Source: Rhinopomastus cyanomelas
Taxonomy: Eukaryota > Chordata > Aves > Bucerotiformes > Rhinopomastidae
Assembly: GCA_013400115.1 (NCBI GenBank)
Contig: VXBP01004020.1
Location: 227,097 to 291,096 of the forward strand
DNA length: 64,000 bases
Direction of reading: 5' to 3'
Within the stretch, counting starts at the first letter, position 1. Each line of letters begins with the position of its first letter. The translations under genes and the position numbers were made by a program. The notes beneath the pieces were generated by a model. The model saw only the letters and a program-made list of their open reading frames with translations, made no database searches and was not told the DNA's origin. Positions 47,901-59,900 of this stretch are shown here, piece after piece.

Positions 47901-50900
47901 GAGCACATATATTTCTGAAAGCACAGGATGAGTGTGCCAGAGGGCGGAATCCAAACTCGCACCATAAAGAACGAGCAGTGTGACAGAAAGAGGAGGCTCT
48001 TACTTCCAGTTTTTAAGCAGCAGAAACTCAAATGACACTAAGTAAATTAAATCACGTCAAGGCAGCAGTGAAATAAGAGAGTTGAAGCTAAAGCAGATCC
48101 AGCTAACACTCACCTATATGTTTTTATTTCCTTGCTGCTATAAATACCGTTGCAGTTACCCACCATGTCATTTTACAAGTCCGAAAATCGTCTTACCAAT
48201 AAAAGAAATTGCCTTTGGATTAATGATGCCGCTAGGAAACAGGTGAAAATCATATTCTTTCCCATCAACGACCACAGTATGGCCTGCGTTATTGCCGCCC
48301 TGCAACAGAGAGACACCTCAAGATTAATGGTCTGAAGCCACCATTCCAAACTCTCAGCAGATGATTTGACAAGATTCATTTTATTCACTTCCATTTTCCT
48401 GTCTTAGGTCACTGCTTTCTCCACCTTAACGCTTCTCAAGATGCTGTGGTATCGTAAAAAGGGCTCAGACGAGACAACTAGGGGGCTGAAGGATTTCAGC
48501 AGCACTGGGCAGAATTATGAAACAGAATGATACCATTGGGTCACGACAGGACTGGGGCTTCACGGCTTTGATAAAAGGTCTGAATCACACACAAGTGCCC
48601 AGAATAACACTTCTAGTATCTACTGAAGGAGAACTGAGACTGTCGCCGGCAATTTGCAAATAATGAAGACTGCTGGCTGAAGGAATGGAGTTGTTATATG
48701 GAAAGTACATTAGAAAGGACAGTCATTTATACACACTAGTAATAAAGCATGTTCTTGCAGAGTTTTCTTCACTCTTTTCTTTCTCATTTGCCTGCTTGTT
48801 TGCATGCACCACACAGGAAAGCAGCAACTGAGATTCCTTCAAAAATGTGGATACGTGCTGAAAGAAAACACCTAGAAAATAAAAGCTACTGGTTATAAAA
48901 TAAAAATCAATGTTTTTTTAAGCAGTGGAATAAAGGAAAAGATTAAGAAATAGCACTTCAAATTCAACAAAGGTACTCCTCATGTTTTAGAAGATGCGAG
49001 CTCAACAATGACGTTTAAAAAAGACAACCTGCTGAGGGAGAGCTGAGTCAGTCACAACAGAAAAACTGGTGCACGCATAGATTTCATTTGATTTAGCAAA
49101 CTGCTTGGTAGCTCATCCTTGGGCTGGGAAGGACTCCCAAGTGTCCCACTAATGCAGAGTTGTAACTCGTTGGGAGGATCCTGGAGGAAGCAGACGGGCG
49201 TTTTGCTTCCCTCCCTCATAAAATGAGCAAGTTGTAGGAACGTGGATCTAATTCAAGTACTGAGACTGGATGGATCGCAGTGGTTCAAATGCTACTCTAT
49301 TACAGGCTGGAGAAAAAGGCTAGCAACCTCTGAGGCAACTAGCTTTCTTTTTCTTCTTTCCTGTAGGTGTTGGCAAGATGGAAACTTTACGGGAATGAAT
49401 TCAATCACTTAATGCTGACTTAAACTCTACTACAAACAATCAATGGAGAACCAGGCTCCTTCTAAGGCAATTCTTGCAACTCGCACTACAGTTACTGTCC
49501 GCTTCTCTTAATCAACATGAACAGACGAAATCAATCTTGATGACTCACAAGCTGAGATAACAGCACTCCTAAATTGTAGCCAGAAGTGTTTTCAAGTATC
49601 CTAACATTTTAAGAGGTGGCATACAGCAGCACGAGAATGTTTATGAGAGACAGCTCATGCTTTTGGAAATTTTTCTGAACAACTGGTACCCAGACAAATG
49701 CTTTAGCAAATGCTTAAAAAAGAACATTAATCAATCGGCTGTGAAAGCTGACACACATTAAAAAATGCTGAGGCACAGAAACATCAGCAGGCATGCTTTA
49801 GTTGGCATAATCTCAGAATCGGCTTTCAGTCGCTCTGGACAGACAGCATCAGTCAAGGATTCAGGCACAGACCTTGTGTAAAGCTGGCAGATAGTGTTGA
49901 CAGCTCTGAACTGGTTTTTGTGTACTGCTCACATTGGTCTATTTCCTAAACAAGAGTCTTCTGAGTATAATTTTACAGCTCTTATTGATTACATGTGGTA
50001 GCAGAGCAGTGAAATGCCTAACGGTTGTGACCAAACTTGCAGAACATACTGCTGGTTTGATGAGACACTTTCTGTTTATTGTGAGGTCATCTCAGCAATT
50101 TCTCCCGCTCAGTTTCATAGATACTCCTAACAGCATATTGACACTCCGACAGCTCAGGTACTGAAGATGTTTACCCCTTTTCTAATTTTACTTGAGGTCT
50201 GCATTAGCAATTTCTTTTGCTAAAAGAGTGAGTAGAACCTAGAAGCCTGAATGGGCTTAATCAGAAGATTACTTGATTGCAGGAGAATGAACTAACACAA
50301 CAACATGTAAGCAATTTGTTTTCCTCAAAAGTCACTTCATTAAAGTGGTGTCAACACTAATGCATCTAGTGCCAGTATTCTCTGGCCTCTCAGGATGCTT
50401 CTTCCTATTTGAGCAAGAGACCTTTGGTGCTCTCTGCTTAGCCTCTGCTTCAAATGCAGCTCTGCATGATGGGCTTCCATTTACCAGCCATAATCAGCTC
50501 ACACAAACATTGCTGGGCAGCACTGATCTCAAATGAAATTTATTTATCTTTCATCATTTGCACCTTCCTAGGTCTCTAGAGATTGTATCTGTCTTCCTTT
50601 TAAAGCAACCACTCGATAGATTAATAATCAGTAACACTTACTGGTGTGGAAAGACTGTTCCCAAGAAGGAACGATTTGAGATGCTGCCAAAGCTCCCAGT
50701 GTCAGTACGAGGCGAAATGGGCACAAACTGGTCCATAGCAATTTCTATCTAAACATGAGGAGGAACCTCTTTACTTGGAGGATGGCAGAGCACTGCAACA
50801 GGCTGCCCAGAGAGGTTGATGACACTCAAAACCTGCGTGGATGTGCAACCAGCTCTAGGTGAACCTGCTGTAGCAGGAGAGTTGGACTAGATGATACCCA

Positions 50901-53900
50901 GAGGTCACTTCCAGCCCCCACCATTCTGTGGTTCTGTGAAGCTCTAAAACACCAAGCATGCAACAGGTACAGCAGCAGTGTTGAACATGTTGAGCATCCA
51001 CTTCAACCTGAAATCTTTCTTACAGCTCCTACATGTTTAGCAGAGCTTGCGTCACTTCTGTTAAGATACTTAATCTCTAGTGACTCTGCTAGAATTCCAA
51101 ATGCAGGAATCCTACCAGTGCGGGTGATCAGGGCTATCAGTTACAGCAACCAGTCTCACTAAGTGGGACTTAAGAACCAGAAAGTACTGAGCATGCCAAA
51201 GGGAACAGGATAGATCCCTAACTCTAGTAAGAAAAAGCCGCAGATACCACGCAGGAGCACACAAAACTCTTTTCAGGCACTGCCTACATTCAGCAGTACT
51301 TCTTGACTGCACACGACTGCTGTTCTTCACTAGTCTTGGAGCAAATAAAAAACTGCTTCTAACAGCATTTGACAGGTGATGGAGTTCGGCACATTCACAT
51401 CAGGCACCTAAGTAAAAATAACTTCAATGAAAGTCATTCATAGCCTGCAGTGGAAAATTAGTATTCAGCCTTTTTAAAGGCTGCTTAGCACTGCTTAACA
51501 AATCCAGTTTTAACTTCGAAAGCAGCAGGCGTTGAGCACTAAACTATACTAACAGCACTAAACATGTATAATTGCAATATATTTTGCCTAAGGAATGCTG
51601 CACGGAATCCCTCCCTTCTCCTAAAATCCAGCAGCCCTCCAGCAACATGGTTTAAATTCAACAACCTAAAACACCCGGCAGAGCAGAGCAGAGCACTCCA
51701 ATATGGTGATGCTCGAGTTGTGTTTTATTGTTAAAGAACTTTTAAATTTGGGACAGAAAAAAAATCTGATATTTCGTGTATTGAGTATGAAATACTCAAA
51801 GTATTTCCAGACTTTGAGTAATTGAAGTGTAAAGTCACATGCTGTCCCAGCACCAGAAGAAGCTAGAGGAACTCAAGCTACCTCACTAAACATTCTAATG
51901 AGGTTTTTTCCAGTACAGTAGTTTATTTAAAAATAAAATGCATTACCCAACCTATGTGTTGATCTACTGCTGATACTGGGTTTTTGTGCTGAAGTGCTTT
52001 ACTACTCCATAATATGTGACCATGAGAATGGAATCAAGACGCTGAATTGGGAGTCTACTACATCTTACCTGTGTTACCATCTGCATGCTGGAATAAACGC
52101 TATCTTCTAGGGAATTATTAATTATTACAAACAGGTTGGCAGGGCAGAACCGACAGTCTTTACCTTTTTAGTAGATCTTAACCATGCAAAGTCCTCGGTC
52201 ATTTAAAGGCTGGTGGTCTGCTCTGCACGTTTTTTACATAATCTCCTTATTCTCTGCAGTGGAAACACCCCAAGACCGAAGCAGCAGTGAGGCTGCTCAG
52301 TACTTGCAGCAGGAACTCTCTCCTCGATGCTGGTCTTATGATAATATGGTAAGTGTTTGGAAAGGAATGAAATGTGCCTTGATGCTCAGATGTGTTTCTG
52401 GTGTCTTTTAGTGGCCAGGCTTTATGCAGGAGACAGCATGCTGTATGTCACAGGAGCGTTTCCGGATGTGCTACTGGTTTCTACTGGTTAGTGTATCTTT
52501 CATTTGCTCAGTGCTCCCCATCGTGCTCAAACATGACTTAATTAAGGAGACTGACACCAAAAAAAAAAACCAAATCAGAGCACATACAAACTGCTTTAAA
52601 ACCTGATGACAGTCTCAAGCTATAACAAGAGAATGACCACGAAAGGGGTATGTCTCAAGACAGGTCTCACAGCGATCAGTTCTCTGCCTCTTCCAGTCAG
52701 CAGCATTAACCAATGCAATAGGGCAAAACATGGAAAAGCATGAGTGAAGATCTGCAGCCAAAAAACTATTGTGTGAGCGGTGGCTACCAGCAGCGCAGAG
52801 CAGTCTGAGCTCCTGGGCCAACTGCTATATGCAATGAATGTATACAATGTCCTGGCCAAGGTCACAGGAAGTGAATTAGAGACAGAAAGGCAGGCCAAAC
52901 TTCGGGCGGCAAAAACCTACGCTAGGAAGCACGCGGAGGTGTCTGAACAGCGACAGGACTGGCCGATACATCCAAGGCAAACCTCACATGTATAAACGGG
53001 AATAGCAAGTGGGAGTTGAGAGATTGTATTACCTCTCCTCTTGGCAGGGGTGCAACTGGTACTAGAATACTGTGTCCTTGGTACTCAGACAAGATTACAA
53101 GATGACGCCTTCTGGCATTGTAATCTATTAATGTGTGATCCATGAATTGAGTATCAGCTACTTACCAATAGTTTGGGGAGTCTGAAACCAAATGCTATGA
53201 TTCCTGTCTATGTCTTCACCCTAGGCTGTCTGTCCAGCTCTACCACTTCTACCCATCAGTGAAGCAAAACGTCTTCTGAAATTCACTTGCAGCTGCAGGT
53301 CAAATACCTTCCATCTGACAATGACACAGACTGTAAAATACCTTGGTTTTCTTATGTGGATTGAGCAATTTTATTCCACTTAGAGTATTTTATATGTGGT
53401 TCTGAATAAACAAGAACAAGCACTATTATCTGAATAGTCTTCTTTCAATTTACAGTTTAATTAACTACAGCTATTTCTAACTTACATTAGCAACTGTCTG
53501 GAAGTAACCTGAATAAATACAGCTAGTAAGCATTACCAGCACAAGCTGCTTTGACATGAACTTCATTAATAATACGATACCATCGGCTTTCGTGGTATGT
53601 CTCTTGATTTATGCCACTACAAATGAGTTTGGAACATCATTGGTTAAAAGGAAAAAATACACCACAGCACAGAAAGTGCCATTCAGTGCCCTGAACACTC
53701 AGGCCCTTGGACACAGTGCTATAAAACCACCAGGGTGTGAAAGCGTGTCCTCAGGTGACTACAGGTGCTGTACGTTCCGCTTGCGAGGTTGCTGCCGTGG
53801 GTGACTGTTACAAATTTCTTTTACCAGGAGGTTTTCTTTCCTCGCACAACTCTCATTTTATGTCTGATTCCTGCATCTGTTCAAGTGTGTTCCTGCTGTG

Positions 53901-56900
53901 TCCCTTCTCACTAGCCCGCAGAATCAGTAAAATCCACAAGATCCCACCACCTACCCTATCAGAATTGCAATGTCTTCAAAAACTTCTGAATTCCTAAGGA
54001 AGGAGACCTTCCAAAGCCTACTAAGACAGTGTGATTACAAACACAAACACTCTTGTGAAGAATCAAGCAAAACCTTGACCTAGTACATAAAAACATACAA
54101 TTATGTCTAGATTTGCACTAATAATGGAGTATATTCCCTTTAATACAAATTAAAAATGACCTTAACTTCCTAAGTGACTGCCTAAGTATCTGAAAAAGGC
54201 AGCTGGAAAAGCCAGGTAAAATTCAACTCAGGTTTTAAACTAGAGTAGGTAAAAAAGACACTCTGGTTATTTTCTCTCAAATTTAAAAAGTTTTGTCAAA
54301 CTATGCAAAACCAATCTACTATGACAAATCACTACAACAAAAAAGACACTGAACTCCAGCAAAAGATGTAAAAAAAGTCAACAAAATCCAAGGCACATTG
54401 CTAGAAAATGCTACAGTGGCAAAAGGATTCTGACTACTGTTACTTGAATCCTAAAGCAACAGAAATCTGGCATTAAAAACCCAGAGATGTCTGCCCATCT
54501 TCACTCCTCTCTTCTGACAAAGTGTAGTCAAGTCCTGTGGGAAGTAACATGATCCAAGGATACCAACATAACTTTTCTTACATCTGTAAACAAGTTAACA
54601 AGAGCTAGTGAGTTACAACAGGAATGAAAGAGAACAGATGTAGTTTCAGCTTAATTTTCAGCTGCTTTCTTTTGATGCTTGTAGAGGATAATAAATTCAT
54701 CAAGCTTTATAAAGGGGATTGAAAATTAAGCTTGCTTTCTTATGGAGATTTGGAAACTTTAAACCTGACCTTCTCACACAGTATTTATAATCCTGGTGGT
54801 CCTGAGATGATCTCGCTGATGCCCAAAGGAGAGGCTAGTTTAAAATAGCAGTGTCACCATGTTGCTCTAAAGCCTAAATGAGACAGTGTGGCATGCAAAC
54901 TGAACCGACACACCGACAAGCAAATTGAACACGAAATTTGGACAAAACACCTTGTAAGCAACAGACTGCTATCAGAACAAGTTTTGATTTTGAAAGGGTG
55001 GACTTCTTTACTGGGGCTAAGGAAAACACTGGCACTTAGTGAACCCTTTCCTGTGTTGAAGAGAAAAAGAAAACCTACTTGCTTTTTCACAGGGAATCTT
55101 GCAAAAGGTTCCTTAGGAAGAAATATGCCTGTATGAATGTACATGCACATGTAAATGGGATTATCAGCATTGCCAGACACTGGAGAAATAAAATGCCAAC
55201 AGTCCCGCAGTCTCTGCACACTCATGACTCCAAGGTCATCCATCTCTGCACAGATCAGAGCACTACGTTATTAGGAGATTAAAGTCTTTACATACTACTG
55301 TATCCTGTAGGGAGAAATTATACTAACTATTAGGGTTAAATCTCACTGAAAGAACAACAACATGTGATACACACACAAAGGAAAATACGAACCCACAAGC
55401 CCCTGCAGCTCCACGTAATCAGCACATAGAACTGCCCTAATTTAATCCCCACTGCAAATGGTTTCAGCAGACCATAATCAATACAGGCAGTCACCACCAC
55501 GTGTGGCTGCTGTACCAACTGCTCAACCAAGGGATGAAGGAAAGCACCCTCTCTTGCACCTAAACCCCTCAGAAAAGCTTATCATCTGGCATTTCTGCCA
55601 TGTTTGGGTTTTATTATTCAATCACGTGCCCTTTGCATTCATTAAAACACTGGGACGCCAGCAATAACACGCAACAGTTACTGGGTCCCTTCACACACTG
55701 TGCTAGACTGTTCTCGAACGTTGTATCATTGTTGTGCTCTAATGTTGTACCAAGCCTTACTACACTTTTCCCACTGGGTAGCCCCTCTCCCTCTTATTTA
55801 ACAGCTACTACATCAAGAAAAACAGCTACTCAGCATCCGTGATGCACAACTTGGTTAAACCTCTTCGGTCCAAACGACTGTAAACTACTCAACCACAAAA
55901 GACCTTAATTAAAAAGTGTTTCTGGTACCTTTTTCCCCAGCTTTAACCTCCACTGCAACTTCTGTCCTTCTGCTTCAAAGGATCAGATGACCCCTTTCAA
56001 AAACTAAAGCCTAACTTGAAAGCATTCTGATTTGGACAGAAAAGACGTCTTAAAACATGAGGGCATATTTAGTAGAAAAGCAAATTGATAGGAGAAGCTT
56101 AACAAATCTAGTCATGGCCCAGTTAATGCAGTCACATTGCTACAACTCAGTGTTGTTTCTTCGACACTAGTTCTTAAGGGAATGCTGGGAACATCAGGCA
56201 CAGTGTTTGCAGACTTTCAGACACTCTGTCACAGGCCTGACACATCCAGTGATGGCACAGGCAGCACTGGAACAGCAGTGACAAATGAAGGCTTGAAAAT
56301 CACTGTCACTGGCTCCACAGAGAAGGAAAGACATACATCTGTGTGACAACTGTTTTATCAATCCACCCAGCAAACCCCCTGCAGGTAATCATTATCACAT
56401 GGGGCTCTACTAATTTAATACCAGTATTTTTTGTTTCTTCCACGTAACACGCGAGGAAAATCTTTCCTCCCCTTCACATTTTTAAATATAATTGTTTGTG
56501 GGGCATTTTCCTACAGTGCTTTTTGGATGTTTTGTTGGAAAACAATTCATTGCACAGAAAGGTTCATCAGAAAAGGCAAAACTGTTTACTCTCCGTTATC
56601 ACAGGAATGTCTAGACAGTCTCAGCACACAGCTCAATCATAGAAGGTAAAGTTTCTCGCGAGTAATTTACCACAGATACTTGGTAAGACATTTTCCTTTT
56701 CTATTCACACACACACAGAGCTGTACGGTGAAGATGATCAGTGAAAAGTAACTATTACAGAAATTCCTGACACCATCTCAGCTTAAGGAAACAGCCAGCA
56801 CTGTACGACCACCAGCTGTCCTCAACTAGCTGTGACCTTACAGCAGTTCCACAGCCAGCTTTTTGGGAACAGGTCTAGTCTAAATAATGCTTTTGGTGGC

Positions 56901-59900
56901 ACCTCATCTCAGCAGTGTTGACACTAGACTATTCCATCATCCTCCAAAAAGGATGTGAAAAATTACCAAATTAGACCCCAAGTAGGTACAACCAGCCACA
57001 AGCTCTAGTTCTGAAGGCAGTCACACAACAAAGTACAAGTTGATGTGACCAAATATAATTGGACTGCCAGAGTCACTGAAGAAATAACGATCTGAGGACA
57101 CTGAACAATGCCACGCCACTCTTCATTAGCGCATGGATCCCAACCACTTTGGTTTACATTAGGCCTTCTTGTTCTATTACAATATAGTTAGAACCTAAGA
57201 TTCAGTTAGATTAAAAGCTTCTGGATGCTTTTGCTTGCTGGAGGAGCAATTTAGAGGGAATACATTTTTCCTGTATTCAATTAATAACCCAAATGTAGAC
57301 AAACTCACTCGGTTCTTTAACAACCCTAAATTGCCCAATGTTAGTAATGTATTTAGAAATACCTTTTCTGCTTGTTTACATGTGCCCCTCTACCTGGCTC
57401 TCTAATGAAAGCCTTTGTTCAGCATAATCTACAAGAAGATCCAGAGTTCTTTCACCCTTGTTGAAACATCCTCTTTCACAAAGAATGCTTCAAGTACACA
57501 AGCAAAATGAAATTGATTGCTCTGGGTGAACCAAGATTTCACAGACTGCAGTGTCACTGATGTGAATTATGGAGCGTGCAGTAATCTGCTTGATCTTTGA
57601 CTGTGTGTAGTCTAAGCACTGCGAAAGACTGAAACAATACAATCACTTCATGTGAAATTGAATTTTGAAAGCTCAGGAAAATTAAAGACCCCAGGGTATT
57701 AATGCAGTATGTTCCTTTATTTAACATATTTTGAAGCTTCCCTCATGCCTGCTTTCCTTTCTTTCCAGAATCCCAGGAAATAGCATGCATTTCCCCTGTA
57801 GCAATCTAGTGACAGATTTTTCCTCACTAAATCAACAAACTAAAAATACTTGAGAAACATTTAATGCAAATTGTTTCCTTTCACAGAAATAATAGGGAAC
57901 TACTATTTTGAGAAAGCTTTTCAAACTCTAATTTGGCCCTAAACTGAAATTCTGATTCAGCAGCGGGCAAAACAAACCCTACTTTTTAAAACGCATTAGC
58001 TCAGACTGGATCCTGTCACACTGAAGAATTAATCTAGTTGTGCCATTGTTTAAAAAAAAAGATATAAACATCCCCCTTGCAGACATTCATCTTCTAGCTT
58101 TCTCTGCTTTCATTTCACTGAGGACTAAAACACGCTGTTGAACACTGTTTTATCAATGTCTCAGAAATGGAGTGGACAGCAATGAACTTTGTCAGTGATC
58201 ATATTCTAAACCTCAAAGAACCTCCTGGTAGAAATTTTTCTGACATCTTGCCTCAAGTCTCTAAGCAGGGAGACATGTGGAGTTTCCTGTTGGGATTTCC
58301 CCAAGTCAGATGTAGGACCCTGCACTTGACCTCGTTGAACCTCATGTAGTTTGCATGGGCACAGTTCTCAAGCCTGGGCTCCCTTCCCTCCAGCATGCTG
58401 GCTGCACCACACAGCTTGGTGTCACTGCAAGCTTGCACTCGATGCTGCTGTCCCTGTCACCAACAAACATATGAAACCATACTGGGCTCAAACTGGACCC
58501 CTGAGGAACACCACTCATAGCTGGTCTCCACTTAAGACATCAAGCCATCGATCTCAACTCTGAGTGCAACCATCCAGCCAATTCATAATCCACTGAGAGG
58601 TCCATCTGTCACATCCACATCTCCCTATTTCAGAGACAAGGATGTTGCATGGGACAGTGTCAAATGCCTCGCGCAAGTCCAGGTAGATGACATCAGTTGC
58701 TCTACCCTTATCTGCCAACGCTGTAATCCTACCCATAGAGGCCAGCAGGTTTGTCAGGAAACCCTAATACACATACTCCAATTCTTCTGGGTACCTGAAA
58801 TATTTTTTCCTGAAATTAAGCTAGCATGGTGCAGGACCAGCTACAAGTGCTAGTATGAGCTTCTCCATACCCCTCATCAGCAACTTTAGTCTTACATAAC
58901 AGCCAGATCTGCACTGGTTCTGAATAGTGTCAGCATTTTCCTCTAAGCCACTGTCATCTTACTAAATGTGTCCATCCCATGTTTCACGATCTTCACAGCA
59001 TTACCAGTCTACAAATACATTGGAACAAATTAGAGAATGGTCCGCCCCAGATTCAATCACCCAATTTATCTAACCTTTGCTGCAGCTGTTCCTCTTACTT
59101 CTCAGCCACAGCCACTAGGTTTCCTAGTTGGTTGTTTTTACTTAAAGGATCATACATGTTTTTCCATTTTGTCCCGTGTCTCCTCCTCAAAAGCCAATGA
59201 TGCTTTCTGTACCTCATTACCTGACATCACAACTGCATACTATACATGTGCCATTTTTTTCAGGGGTGGGTGACTTCTGATCTATTTTTGCACGTACAAT
59301 AAAACAAGTCCCCAAGGCTGTACCAATAACTTCTTTACATTTTATGTTTATTACTTCCTGTTGACTCTTACACTGTCTTATTCATTCTACTCCCTTGTCC
59401 TCATCTTCCCAAAATTTCTGGGGCCACTCCATCCCTGCATGGAATGGTGCATAGTTACATTGCTGCAGTAGTTTCTCCATGGAACAAATTTAGTGCTGCA
59501 TTTAGCCAAATCTCCGAGTACCAGCCCAAGTCCAGCTGCGTGAACAGTTTGTTTGCCGTAGGTCTGGCCACCTTCACAAGAAGCAAGCTGAGTGCAAGGA
59601 CAGCACCACATACTTATACTCAACATACAGAAACTCTGTGATTGCCAGCGACGAAAGCACAAACCACAAGATAGAGCTCTACAAACATGAGCACAAGCTT
59701 CATGTCCCCAGGAAACACTGCATGGCTGACGTTGCAAAATGCACCAAAAGGCAGTCAAGAGGACAAACCCATCAATCTGTCCCGACATTTTGGTCCGAGC
59801 TTTCCCCCTGCTTTAGGTATGCAATCAGGCCAATATTTATAACTCTTTGTCTACCTTTGCACCACTACTGGGTCAACAGTGTGGGTGGGACTGTGGTCAA